Source: Comamonadaceae bacterium PBBC1 (GTDB lineage Bacteria > Pseudomonadota > Gammaproteobacteria > Burkholderiales > Burkholderiaceae_C). Taken from it: a DNA stretch of 64,000 bases. The position numbers and the translations under genes were made by a program. The notes beneath the pieces are model-generated. The model was not told the DNA's origin and ran no database searches. It worked only from the letters and a program-made list of their open reading frames with translations. The stretch is from NCBI GenBank assembly GCA_002256145.1, contig NKIP01000002.1, positions 1-64,000 of the forward strand, in the 5' to 3' direction. Shown here in pieces: positions 1-7,363 of the stretch. The first letter of the stretch is position 1, and every line of letters starts with the position of its first letter.

Positions 1-146
1 GTCTGATCCAGTCGGCCAAACTCAACGGTCACGACCCGTACGCGTACTTGAAGGACGTGATGGAGAAGCTGCCAACCTGGCCCAACAGGCGGATTCAAGA
101 GTTGCTGCCACACCGCTGGCAGCTGACAGGGCAAAGAATCGGCTGA
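1..146 (+). CDS. IS66-family transposase, C-terminal fragment (5' end outside window)
   Basis: The reading frame is open from base 3 and ends at TGA 144-146. The 47 visible residues include AKLNGHDPYAYLKDVMEKL and end in RIQELLPHRWQL, which is the typical C-terminus of the IS66 TnpC transposase. TnpC is the DDE transposase of these elements. The 5' part lies outside the window, so intactness cannot be judged. The stop is followed by the conserved IS66 terminal sequence (next entry). Confidence 0.85.
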   Translation, partial: LIQSAKLNGHDPYAYLKDVMEKLPTWPNRRIQELLPHRWQLTGQRIG

Positions 147-182
147 AACTTGTGGGTGGGCAGGGGTTCGCCGTACGCTTAC
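1..182 (+). mobile_element. Right end of an IS66-family insertion sequence
   Basis: The bases after the transposase stop read, on the reverse strand, from GTAAGCGTACGGCGAACCCC inward, which is the usual IS66 terminal inverted repeat starting GTAAGCG. The element therefore ends at about base 182. The next 8 bases, GTTGTCGG at 183-190, would be one copy of the 8-bp target duplication typical of IS66. The other copy lies outside the window. Confidence 0.75.
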
Positions 183-240
183 GTTGTCGGTAGGTGAAGG
201 CCCGCACATCTACAAGCTGGATGGCAGCGGCAAGAAGTGA
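183..240 (+). pseudogene. 3' remnant of a gene interrupted by the IS66 element
   Basis: Directly after the IS end a frame reads LSVGEGPHIYKLDGSGKK and stops at TGA 238-240. A factor-independent terminator follows 21 bases later, as expected at the end of a real gene. The fragment is too short to name. The reading as a gene tail rests on its position between the IS end and a terminator, so it is an inference. Confidence 0.4.
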
Positions 241-261
241 TTTTTGCCTTGCTCTAAAGAG

Positions 262-284
262 AAACGGCCTTCGGGCCGTTTTTT
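262..284 (+). terminator. Factor-independent terminator
   Basis: An 8-bp stem AAACGGCC / GGCCGTTT encloses the stable tetraloop TTCG and is followed by a run of T. It ends the rightward gene remnant at 183-240. Confidence 0.85.
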
Positions 285-315
285 GTTGTCTTGCTTGGTT
301 TTGTGGTGTTTTCCG

Positions 316-397
316 CCTTGTCACTGCGGGCAGCCGGCCAGCCTCATACTCGCTTCGCTCGCCAAATCGGCTGGTCCGGCTGCCCGCAGTGACAAGG
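316..397. repeat. Long palindrome, copy A: unique arms around a shared core
   Basis: Arms at 316-343 and 369-397 are inverted copies of each other (28 and 29 bases, one inserted base). The 25-base centre contains ACTCGCTTCGCTCGCCAAATC. The same core, inverted, lies at the centre of the palindrome at 1325-1401, whose arms are unrelated. It lies between two gene ends (183-240 rightward and 412-633 leftward). Confidence 0.75.
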
Positions 398-411
398 CTG
401 CGTGGCCTGAA

Positions 412-633
412 TCAATCGGACCCAGAACTACCGTTAGTCACTTCAATCTGACTACGCGTTAGCGCTCGACGAGCAGCGAATTTCGCTTCAACTTCTGCTG
501 CGAGATGTAAATTTTCAGCATGTGCCGATTCAAGCCCCGCACGAACCTGCTGACAAAACCAGGCGTCATGAACGACTTCCTGCTGATCAGGGACTGGGAG
601 TTGCATAAAGTCTTTCAACAACGATTCATGCAT
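412..633 (-). CDS. Small hypothetical protein (73 aa)
   Basis: A short leftward gene directly behind the lipoprotein gene at 640-1221. The frame runs back to a TTG at 639 next to that gene's stop, but ATG at 631-633 is the more ordinary start. No clear ribosome binding site precedes either, so translation may depend on coupling. The product is soluble and charged, with segments such as LPVPDQQEVVHDAWFCQQVR that suggest helices. I do not recognise a family. Its length and position would fit an accessory protein to the upstream lipoprotein, but nothing in the sequence proves this. Confidence 0.55.
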   Translation of the reverse strand: MHESLLKDFMQLPVPDQQEVVHDAWFCQQVRAGLESAHAENLHLAAEVEAKFAARRALTRSQIEVTNGSSGSD

Positions 634-639
634 GCGCAA

Positions 640-1221
640 TCAGCGTGCCGATTGCCTTGCGTAAGCCTCTAACTCCAACGGCGACCGGGCATAGCCCATC
701 ATTTCCAATTCCGCCAGATAACGTCGCAAAAAAGCTTCTCGCCCTAAACGATCGTGCTGAGCAACATGCACCAATTCATGCGCAATGACCGTCGGGTTAT
801 CCGCCAATTTCGGCTTGAGCATGATGGCATATCCCATGGCACGCCCACCTTCCAATGCCCCACCCAAACCCAATTTCTCGGCCTCAGCGGCCAATTCGTG
901 ATTCGATGGCATTGGGAATTTTTCAAGCACCACAATTCGAACATTTTCGGGAAACTTCACGCCCAAGCGTTGTGCAAGCGCCTTCTCTTGATTCGAAAGC
1001 ATGCGCCCCTGCGCAAGCATCTGGCGCTCAACCTCCTCATACCACGCCAAAGTCAGGGGATAAAACCTGTCCAGCTTGGCCTGCACAGCACTGGGCGGAT
1101 GATCCAAAGCACGCAACTCAGTTTCACTGGGTTTACGCACCACCATGCAGGCCGTCAGCACGCCACACAACCCCAGTAAGAATAGGCGCTTGGTTAATCG
1201 ATGAATTGGCATTGACCGCAT
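640..1221 (-). CDS. Lipoprotein with HELVH metallopeptidase-like motif
   Basis: A 193-residue protein with a lipoprotein signal: basic start (HRLTKRLF), hydrophobic LLGLCGV, and lipobox LTAC with Cys25 as lipidation site. The body ends in a domain containing VIAHELVHVAQHDRLG, an HExxH zinc-binding motif of the kind found in minimal metallopeptidase-like (gluzincin or DUF4157-like) proteins. The third zinc ligand is not obvious; EAYARQ near the end could supply a glutamate. AGAG lies just upstream of the ATG. It is translated just ahead of the small gene at 412-633. The substrate is unknown, and a proteolytic role is an inference from the motif. Confidence 0.65.
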   Translation of the reverse strand: MRSMPIHRLTKRLFLLGLCGVLTACMVVRKPSETELRALDHPPSAVQAKLDRFYPLTLAWYEEVERQMLAQGRMLSNQEKALAQRLGVKFPENVRIVVLEKFPMPSNHELAAEAEKLGLGGALEGGRAMGYAIMLKPKLADNPTVIAHELVHVAQHDRLGREAFLRRYLAELEMMGYARSPLELEAYARQSAR

Positions 1222-1324
1222 CAGGCTCTCTAAAGTTAATTAAAAAGAAATCATAACCGGACCACCGATCTGGAAAATGCAATCCCTTGAAGCAAGAGCT
1301 GAATGCGCAGATGACACGTAGCGA

Positions 1325-1401
1325 CGGGTTGGGGACTGAGCGGATCGGGCGATTTGGCGAGCGAAGCGAGTGATGAGGCCGACCGCTCAGGCCCCAACCC
1401 G
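1325..1401. repeat. Long palindrome, copy B: unique arms around the shared core
   Basis: Arms at 1325-1348 and 1379-1401 are inverted copies with two or three differences and show no similarity to the arms of copy A. The centre, 1349-1378, read on the reverse strand, contains ACTCGCTTCGCTCGCCAAATC, the same core as copy A. It lies just beyond the 3' end of murB and upstream of the lipoprotein gene. Confidence 0.75.
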
Positions 1402-1429
1402 GCGCGGAACAGCACCACAGACGCAAAAA

Positions 1430-2482
1430 TCAAATCACAACCGGCTCAGGCTCCAGCCGAATGCCAAACCGCTCATACACACTGGTCTGAATCGCCTTGG
1501 CCAAAGTCATCACCTCGCCCCCCGTACAAGGGTTCTCGCGTCCACCCCGGTTCACCAGCACCAGCGCCTGCTTTTCGTACACCCCGGCATGGCCCACGGT
1601 CTTGCCTTTCCAGCCGCAGGCGTCAATCAGCCAGCCCGCAGCCAGCTTGATCGTGCCGTCGGCCATGGGGTAATGCACCACTTTAGGCTCGCGGGCGATG
1701 ATGTCGGCGCATTGCTCAGGGGTGACGGTGGGGTTCTTGAAAAAGCTGCCCGCGTTGCCGATCACCTGCGGGTCGGGCAGCTTGGCCCGGCGAATCGCCA
1801 CCACCCAATCAAAAATCTGCCGGGCATCGGGTCTGTCGATACCAGACTCGGCCATCTTGCGCTCCAGGTCCAAGTAGCCCAACTCGGGCTTCCAGCGCTT
1901 GGACAGTGCAAAGCGCACCCGCAAAATCACCGCACGGCCCGCCAGGCCCAGGCCATCCTCGCCGCCCGACGCGTGTTTGAACACCGAGTCGCGGTAGCTG
2001 AAACCGCATTGCGCGGCATTCAGGCTGAACATCTCTCCGGTGAACATGTCCATGGCGTCCAGCGAGTCAAAACGGTCTTGCAGCTCCACCCCATAGGCAC
2101 CGATGTTCTGAACGGGCGATGCGCCCACCGTGCCGGGAATCAGGGCCATGTTCTCCAGCCCCGGGTAGCCGTGGTCCAAGGTCCAGGCCACCAGCGCGTG
2201 CCAGTCCACGCCCGCGCCCGCCTCAATCAGCCAGTGTTTGTCGGTCTCACCCACCAGGCCAATGCCGGGCACCTCCATCTTGAGCATCAGCGCCTTGACG
2301 TCGCCCGTCAACACCATGTTGCTGCCACCGCCCAGCACCTGCCTGGGCAAGGTGGCCAGTTGCGGGTCGGCCAGCACGGCCAGCAGGTCGGCTTCGGAGC
2401 GCACCCGCACCAAAGCCTGGGCCTTGGCGGCGATGCCGAAGGTGTTGTACGGCTGCAGGGGGAAATTTTTCTCAAGGAACAT
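1430..2482 (-). CDS. murB: UDP-N-acetylenolpyruvoylglucosamine reductase MurB
   Basis: MurB reduces UDP-GlcNAc-enolpyruvate to UDP-MurNAc with NADPH and FAD, in the cytoplasm, as the second committed step of peptidoglycan synthesis. The 350-residue product has the type I MurB pattern: YNTFG (12-16), the FAD-binding LGGGSN (50-55), [17 protein letters not shown] (usually GAAP at this point), [11 protein letters not shown], and [10 protein letters not shown] carrying the catalytic serine. It is divergent from yajQ with only 40 bases between the two starts, so their promoters must overlap. Confidence 0.96.
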   Translation of the reverse strand: MFLEKNFPLQPYNTFGIAAKAQALVRVRSEADLLAVLADPQLATLPRQVLGGGSNMVLTGDVKALMLKMEVPGIGLVGETDKHWLIEAGAGVDWHALVAWTLDHGYPGLENMALIPGTVGASPVQNIGAYGVELQDRFDSLDAMDMFTGEMFSLNAAQCGFSYRDSVFKHASGGEDGLGLAGRAVILRVRFALSKRWKPELGYLDLERKMAESGIDRPDARQIFDWVVAIRRAKLPDPQVIGNAGSFFKNPTVTPEQCADIIAREPKVVHYPMADGTIKLAAGWLIDACGWKGKTVGHAGVYEKQALVLVNRGGRENPCTGGEVMTLAKAIQTSVYERFGIRLEPEPVVI

Positions 2483-2522
2483 GGGAGAATTGTCGCATTC
2501 TCAACCTCGGATTTTTCCCACC

Positions 2523-3008
2523 ATGCCCTCGTTTGATACTGTTTGCGAACCCAATATGGCCGAAGTGCGCAACGCCGTTGACACTTCTGCCAAAGAAATC
2601 GGCACCCGCTTTGACTTCAAAGGCACATCGGCCAAGATCGAGCTCAAAGACAAAGAGATCACGATGTTCGGCGATGCCGAGTTTCAACTGACACAAGTCG
2701 AAGACATCCTGCGCAACAAGCTCACCAAGCGCAGTGTGGACGTGCGCTTTTTGGACATTGGCAAGGTCGAAAAAATCGGCGGCGACAAGGTCAAGCAAGT
2801 GATCAAGGTGAAGAACGGCATCGAGACCGAAGACGCCAAAAAAATCACCAAGCTCATCAAAGAGAGCAAGATCAAGGTGCAAGCTTCCATCCAGGGTGAT
2901 GCGGTGCGCGTGACCGGTGCCAAGCGCGATGACTTGCAAGAAGCCATGGCGCTGCTGCGCAAGGACATGACCGACTTGCCGCTGTCCTTCGACAACTTCC
3001 GCGATTGA
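2523..3008 (+). CDS. yajQ: YajQ family nucleotide-binding protein
   Basis: The 161-residue product matches the whole YajQ/DUF520 family in length and start: [19 protein letters not shown], then [12 protein letters not shown] and a C-terminus [10 protein letters not shown]. YajQ proteins have two similar ferredoxin-like halves. Homologues bind cyclic di-GMP or RNA, but the role here is not known. The longer upstream frame to 2238 only reads antisense to murB. The gene ends just before a hairpin it shares with the opposing ridA-like gene. Confidence 0.95.
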   Translation: MPSFDTVCEPNMAEVRNAVDTSAKEIGTRFDFKGTSAKIELKDKEITMFGDAEFQLTQVEDILRNKLTKRSVDVRFLDIGKVEKIGGDKVKQVIKVKNGIETEDAKKITKLIKESKIKVQASIQGDAVRVTGAKRDDLQEAMALLRKDMTDLPLSFDNFRD

Positions 3009-3014
3009 TGGGCA

Positions 3015-3032
3015 GCGAGGGCTTGCCCTCGC
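3015..3032. terminator. Shared hairpin between convergent genes
   Basis: A perfect 8-bp stem GCGAGGGC / GCCCTCGC with a TT loop lies between the convergent ends of yajQ and the ridA-like gene. There is no T run, so termination strength is uncertain. Confidence 0.5.
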
Positions 3033-3035
3033 GAC

Positions 3036-3395
3036 TTAGCCCTTGACGGCCGCCGTCACCACCACTTCAATCTTGTAGTCCGGGTTGGCCAAAGCGGCCT
3101 GCACCGTGGCACGGGGCGGTGCGCTGCCCGCCACCACCCAAGCGTCCCAAACTTCGTTCATGACCGCAATGTCGCCAATGTCCTGAAGGTAAATTTGGGT
3201 GCGCAGGATGCGGGTTTTGTCACTGCCCACCTCCAACAGGCGCAGTTCGATCTGAGCCAGAACATCGGCCGTCTGACTGCGGATGTCTTTGGCATCGCAC
3301 TCGGGCACCATGCCCGCCAAATAAACCACACCATTGAAGACGGCGGCCTCGCTGTAACGGGGCGCCACATGCAATCGTTGTATGTCCTGGCTCAT
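3036..3395 (-). CDS. RidA/YjgF family enamine/imine deaminase
   Basis: A 119-residue protein of the RidA family, which in characterised members hydrolyses reactive enamines/imines released by PLP enzymes and acts as a cytoplasmic trimer. Visible family features are FNGVVYLAGMV, the SQTADVLAQIE helix, and SAPPRATVQAALANPDYKIEV, in which the arginine corresponds to the substrate-binding Arg of RidA. The start ATG overlaps the plsY stop (ATGA, 3392-3395), so the two are translationally coupled. Confidence 0.9.
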   Translation of the reverse strand: MSQDIQRLHVAPRYSEAAVFNGVVYLAGMVPECDAKDIRSQTADVLAQIELRLLEVGSDKTRILRTQIYLQDIGDIAVMNEVWDAWVVAGSAPPRATVQAALANPDYKIEVVVTAAVKG

Positions 3396-4021
3396 GCTTT
3401 TTTCTTTCCCAGTTGGGACTCGGTCCCTGCCAACAGGCGGCTGATGTTCTCGCGGTGCCGCCAGACCAAGAGCAAGGCCATGATGGCCAAGCTCAGCACT
3501 TCGGGTGCCGTCGCCTGCCAGGCCACACCATCGCCAAAAAGATAAAACACAGGCGCAAACACCGCTGCGACCATGGAGGCCAGGGACACATAGCGGCTGA
3601 AAAAGACCACGATGGCAAAAGTCAGCACCGTGGCCAGCGCCAGCAGGCCATGCACGCCAATGACCACACCCACGGCGGTGGCTACACCTTTGCCACCTGC
3701 AAAACCGAAAAACACCGGGTACAGGTGCCCCAGAAAAGCCGCCAGCCCCGCCAAAGCCGCCACCTGCGGACCCAAACCGTATTCGGGGCCATACGCCAGC
3801 ACCACGGCCACGGGCAGCCAGCCCTTCAGTGCGTCCAGCAACAGGGTCAAAATGGCGGCTTTTTTGCTGCCCGAACGCAACACATTGGTGGCACCGGGGT
3901 TTTTGCTGCCGTAGCTGCGCGGGTCGTTCAGCCCCATCAGGCGGCTGACGATCACCGCAAAACTGAGCGAGCCCACCAGGTAACTGGCCAGCACCACGCC
4001 CACTTGAATCAACATCTCCAT
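3392..4021 (-). CDS. plsY: Acyl-phosphate:glycerol-3-phosphate acyltransferase PlsY
   Basis: PlsY moves an acyl group from acyl-phosphate to glycerol-3-phosphate at the inner membrane, the first step of phospholipid synthesis. The 209-residue protein has about five membrane segments and the three conserved loops: GSLSFAVIVSRLMG with SYGSKNPGATNVLR, KGWLPV, and GHLYPVFFGFAGGKGVATAVG. It is a full-length member. The ridA-like gene follows with a 4-base overlap. Confidence 0.95.
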   Translation of the reverse strand: MEMLIQVGVVLASYLVGSLSFAVIVSRLMGLNDPRSYGSKNPGATNVLRSGSKKAAILTLLLDALKGWLPVAVVLAYGPEYGLGPQVAALAGLAAFLGHLYPVFFGFAGGKGVATAVGVVIGVHGLLALATVLTFAIVVFFSRYVSLASMVAAVFAPVFYLFGDGVAWQATAPEVLSLAIMALLLVWRHRENISRLLAGTESQLGKKKA

Positions 4022-4049
4022 CCGAGTCTCCCTTGTTTTTGAATGGGCG

Positions 4050-4541
4050 TCATTCTGCCAGTGCGCAATGGACTGGCTTGGCGTTCAGCAGTTGCAAGCA
4101 CACCTGCGGATCGATGCCCACCAGATACCCACGCCGCCCACCATTGATACAGATGCGCGGCAAGGCGAGGATGGTCTCCTCGATGAACACCGGCATCTGC
4201 TTGCGCGTGGCAAAGGGCGAGGTGCCCCCCACCAAATAACCGCTGTGACGGTTGGCCACCTCGGGCGCACACGGCTCGATGGATTTGAGACCCACTTGCC
4301 GCGCCAGGTTTTTGGTGGACACCTTGCGGTTGCCGTGCATCAGCACCACCAGGGGCTTGGCATCCTGGTCCTGCATGATCAGGGTCTTGACCACACTGAA
4401 CGGGTCCATGCCCAAGACCTGGGCGCTGTGCTGCGCACCGCCATGCTCCAGGTATTCGTAAGGGTGCTCGGTGAAGCTCACCCCGTGCTGGCGCAACAGC
4501 GCCGTGGCCGGGGTTTCACTGACTTTGTCTTTTTTGGCCAT
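4050..4541 (-). CDS. ybaK: YbaK/EbsC-type aminoacyl-tRNA deacylase
   Basis: A 163-residue YbaK-fold protein. This family hydrolyses mischarged tRNAs, typically Cys-tRNA(Pro). Typical elements are YEYLEHGGAQHSAQVLG, VVKTLIM, VLMHGNRKVSTKNLAR with the catalytic lysine region, and GYLVGGTSPFATRK followed by INGGRRGYLVGIDP. It lies 15 bases downstream of the aldo/keto reductase gene and may be cotranscribed with it. Assignment to YbaK rather than ProX is by overall likeness only. Confidence 0.9.
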   Translation of the reverse strand: MAKKDKVSETPATALLRQHGVSFTEHPYEYLEHGGAQHSAQVLGMDPFSVVKTLIMQDQDAKPLVVLMHGNRKVSTKNLARQVGLKSIEPCAPEVANRHSGYLVGGTSPFATRKQMPVFIEETILALPRICINGGRRGYLVGIDPQVCLQLLNAKPVHCALAE

Positions 4542-4556
4542 GCGCCAAAACCCCCA

Positions 4557-5615
4557 TCACAGGGACGGATCGCGGATTTCCCAGCGGATCTGGTCAATCG
4601 CCTTGAGCACCTCGGGCGAGAGCTGCACCGACCAGGCGGCCAGGTCTTCGTCCAGCTGCGCCACCGAGGTCACGCCGATGATGGTGCTGGTCACGTTCCA
4701 GCGGTGGTAACAAAACGCCAAGGCCATTTCAGTGGGCGTCAGGCCGTTGTCACGCGCCAATTGGTTGTAGCGGCGTGCTGCGGCCAGGGACTCAGGGCGC
4801 GACCAGCGCTGCTTGCGCACCGACTCGTAGCGGGACACGCGGCCCTCAGGGGCACCGGAGCCTTCGAAACCGGTATCGTCGTACTTGCCGGTGAGCAAGC
4901 CAAAACCCAGCGGCGAATAAGCCAGCAAAGACACATTCAGGCGGTGGCAGGTCTCGTCCAGCCCGTTGTCATACACCCGGTTGACCAGCGCATAGGGGTT
5001 TTGAACAGTGGCCACGCGGGGCAGACCGTGCTGCTCGGCCAGGCGCACGAACTCGTGCACGCCATAGGGCGTTTCATTGGACAGACCGATGTGGCGCACC
5101 TTGCCAGCCTTGACCAGCTGGGCCAGGGCTTCGAGTTGCTCATGGATGGAGGTGGCCGACTTGTCCTTGCTCGGGTCGAAATAATGAAAACCCAAGGCCA
5201 TCACATGGCGCTCGGGCCAGTGGATTTGGTACAGGTCAATCACATCGGTCTGCAGGCGGCGCAAACTGCCTTCGCACGAGGTCAAGATGTCTTGTGCCGT
5301 CATGCCAGTGCCCTCTCGCACCCAAGGCATGCCACGGGAGGGACCCGCCACCTTGGTGGCCAGCACCAGCTTTTGGCGGGCACCGGGGTTCTTGGCAAAC
5401 CAGTTGCCGATGTAGGTTTCGGTCAGGCCACAGGTGTCGGCCGTGGCAGGCACGGCATACATCTCGGCGGTGTCGATGAAATTGATGCCAGCGGCCAAAG
5501 AACGATCGAGGATGGCATGGGCCCCCTCTTCGCTCACTTGCTGGCCAAAGGTCATGGTGCCCAGGCAAATGGGGGTCACTTGCAGGTCGGTTTGGCCAAG
5601 TTGAACAAGTTTCAT
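4557..5615 (-). CDS. Aldo/keto reductase, Tas-like
   Basis: A 352-residue NADPH-dependent aldo/keto reductase. The start MKLVQLGQTDLQVTPICLGT is typical. The catalytic set is visible as FIDTAEMYAVP (Asp, Tyr), VLATKVAG (Lys) and DLYQIHWPER (His), followed by cofactor-binding IIGVTSVAQLDEDL. The length and the inserted GTGMTAQDIL segment resemble E. coli Tas. The physiological substrate is not predictable. It probably heads the leftward group AKR-ybaK-plsY-ridA. Confidence 0.9.
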   Translation of the reverse strand: MKLVQLGQTDLQVTPICLGTMTFGQQVSEEGAHAILDRSLAAGINFIDTAEMYAVPATADTCGLTETYIGNWFAKNPGARQKLVLATKVAGPSRGMPWVREGTGMTAQDILTSCEGSLRRLQTDVIDLYQIHWPERHVMALGFHYFDPSKDKSATSIHEQLEALAQLVKAGKVRHIGLSNETPYGVHEFVRLAEQHGLPRVATVQNPYALVNRVYDNGLDETCHRLNVSLLAYSPLGFGLLTGKYDDTGFEGSGAPEGRVSRYESVRKQRWSRPESLAAARRYNQLARDNGLTPTEMALAFCYHRWNVTSTIIGVTSVAQLDEDLAAWSVQLSPEVLKAIDQIRWEIRDPSL

Positions 5616-5909
5616 GGGGTTTCCTGTGAGGTTTTTTGTTCGGTCACTGCGGGCACACGGTGCGCCCGGTCAAGCAAGCTGAGGACCAAGCCACTTGGGT
5701 GGACCTGATTCAGTGGGCTTTATTTTGTCATGCCCGCCGTCAGACCAAGCGTTGATCGTGATCGATTCGGCCTAATAAAGAGTGCGGTGTATTGAAAGTG
5801 GGGAAGATTTTGTAGACATGATGGATGACCTGCCCACCTGACAAACGTGGGTTAAGTTGATGGGTGCGAAACCTTTATCAACTCAGTGCCATAACTCAGG
5901 AGGCAGGTT

Positions 5910-7121
5910 ATGAAACAGTTTAACGATATTTACGTGGGCCTTGATGTCCACAAAGACACCATCGCAGTCGCCATCGCACGCGGCTTGCGCACTAAACCTC
6001 ACTACTTTGGACAAATCCCCAACACCCCTGCGGCCGTCACCAAGTTGCTCAAACAACTGAGCCCCGATGGCGAGGTGTTGAACTTTTGCTACGAAGCGGG
6101 GCCATGTGGTTACGAGGTCTACCATCAGGTCACCCGGCAGGGCCACGTCTGTGACGTCGTGGCCCCCTCCTTGATTCCGAAGATGCCAGGCGTGCGCATC
6201 AAAACCGACAGGCGTGACGCCATGAGCCTGGCCAAGTTGCACGCCGATGGCAGCTTGACGGCCGTGTGGGTGCCAGACAAAGAGCAAGAGGGCATCCGAG
6301 ATCTGAGCCGGGCACGTGAAGATTTCAAACAAACCGAGACCAAGGCACGCCAACGCTTGGGGGCATTTTTGCTGCGCAACGGCAAGGTCTTCACCGGCAA
6401 AAGCAAGTGGACCGTGGCGCACTGGCGCTGGATGGAGACGCTCACATTTGAGACGCCCACGCAGCACATCGTGATGCAAGAGTACGTGGAGGCGCTCAAG
6501 GAGTCCAGTCGGCGCGTGCTGGGCATGGAAAAGCAAATCTTGCTGGCCGTGCGCGGCTGGAGCCTGGAGCCAGTGTTGAACAGCCTGTTGGCCATGAGGG
6601 GTGTGAACATGATCACGGCGGTGACTTTGTTGGCAGAGCTGGGGGACATCACGCGCTTTGACAACCCCAAGCAGCTGATGTCGTATTTGGGGCTGGTGCC
6701 CAGCGAATACAGCAGCGGCAGCAAAAGGCAGCAAGGCGCGATCACGAAGACGGGCAACGGGCACGTCAGGCGGGTGCTGATCGAGGCGGCCTGGAACTAC
6801 CGATTCCCGGCACGCAAGAGCCGCACGATAGAGATGCGGGCAGAAAAGACCAGCGAGCGGGTGCAGGCCATAGCGTGGGAGGGGCAAAAGAGACTGTGCG
6901 GGCGGTATCAAAAACTGCTGACGTCGGGCAAGCTCAAACAAAAGGTGTGCACGGTAGCCGGGCAACAGCATGAACAAGAGGTCGGTGATTGTGGTTCAGG
7001 GACTGCGCAGGCAGTACTGCAGAACCCCAGATGCTCCTACGTGGCGCTCACTCGCAAGGGGGAGATGACCCACGACTATAGAGATGGGCAGCTGCGCGAC
7101 CGAAGACAAGGCATGTGGTAA
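5910..7121 (+). CDS. IS110-family transposase (DEDD recombinase)
   Basis: A 403-residue protein beginning MKQFNDIYVGLDVHKDTIAV, with the RuvC-like DEDD part (IYVGLDVHKD, FCYEAGPCGY, IKTDRRDAMSLAKLH) and the C-terminal Transposase_20 part (LLAMRGVNMITAVTLLAELG, YLGLVPSEYSSG, ITKTGNGHVRRVLIEAAW, with the serine-containing motif). GGAGG lies 9 bases before the ATG. The family match ends near RYQKLLTSGKLKQKVCTVA. The last 55 or so residues do not look like the usual ARELAGFIW-type tail and coincide with a long inverted repeat (6980-7194), so the true C-terminus may have been lost or replaced. Confidence 0.9.
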   Translation: MKQFNDIYVGLDVHKDTIAVAIARGLRTKPHYFGQIPNTPAAVTKLLKQLSPDGEVLNFCYEAGPCGYEVYHQVTRQGHVCDVVAPSLIPKMPGVRIKTDRRDAMSLAKLHADGSLTAVWVPDKEQEGIRDLSRAREDFKQTETKARQRLGAFLLRNGKVFTGKSKWTVAHWRWMETLTFETPTQHIVMQEYVEALKESSRRVLGMEKQILLAVRGWSLEPVLNSLLAMRGVNMITAVTLLAELGDITRFDNPKQLMSYLGLVPSEYSSGSKRQQGAITKTGNGHVRRVLIEAAWNYRFPARKSRTIEMRAEKTSERVQAIAWEGQKRLCGRYQKLLTSGKLKQKVCTVAGQQHEQEVGDCGSGTAQAVLQNPRCSYVALTRKGEMTHDYRDGQLRDRRQGMW

Positions 7122-7194
7122 CCAACCCATGAATACCAGATTGATCTACCGTCGCCCAATCAGCCTCGTAGTCCCTGAACCACAGTCACTGACC
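6980..7194 (+). repeat. 28-base inverted repeat spanning the transposase end (possible structured RNA)
   Basis: Bases 6980-7007 and 7167-7194 are inverted copies with three differences. All three become G-U pairs in rightward RNA, so the RNA could form an unbroken 28-bp stem. The stem would enclose about 160 bases of transposase 3' end plus right noncoding end. IS110-family elements encode a bridge RNA in a noncoding end. This may be part of such an RNA or an inverted duplication of other origin. Confidence 0.6.
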
Positions 7195-7263
7195 GAGAAG
7201 ACAAAAGAAACAGAGAGACAGTTGTAAAACAACCGGCACCTATTGACAGGTCAATCCATACCA

Positions 7264-7329
7264 GGAGCCTGCCCTGCAAGCGAAAAGCCTGTGACCCACA
7301 AATGTCTTCTCGCCAGCAGGGCTGGCTCC
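7264..7329. repeat. Inverted repeat next to IS110 right end
   Basis: GGAGCCTGCCCTGC (7264-7277) and GCAGGGCTGGCTCC (7316-7329) are 14-base inverted copies with one difference, 38 bases apart. It abuts the IS right end and lies just past the leftward synthetase gene. It could be an IS target (IS110 elements often enter palindromes) or a transcription-ending hairpin. No T run is seen. Confidence 0.5.
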
Positions 7330-7363
7330 CACAAGGTGCAAGTTGGAAGCCGCCATGCCAACT

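Larger units (their letters stand above)
5821..7260 (+). mobile_element. IS110-family insertion sequence
   Basis: One transposase gene is flanked by imperfect subterminal inverted repeats: ATGGATGACCTG at 5821-5832 and, on the reverse strand, TATGGATTGACCTG at 7247-7260. This gives an element of about 1.44 kb with a 90-base left and a 140-base right noncoding end. Subterminal repeats of this kind suit the IS1111 branch. Exact ends cannot be fixed without an empty site, since IS110 elements make no clear target duplication. It lies between the AKR gene and the convergent end of the acyl-CoA synthetase gene, with no gene obviously cut. The 205 bases at 5616-5820 hold only a GC-rich hairpin (near 5650-5672). 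Confidence 0.75.

Noticed and set aside
4068-5708. 546-codon plus-strand frame across the ybaK-like and aldo/keto reductase genes
   Set aside because: It is antisense to two clear genes and its product has the His/Gln-rich composition typical of reverse-strand shadows.
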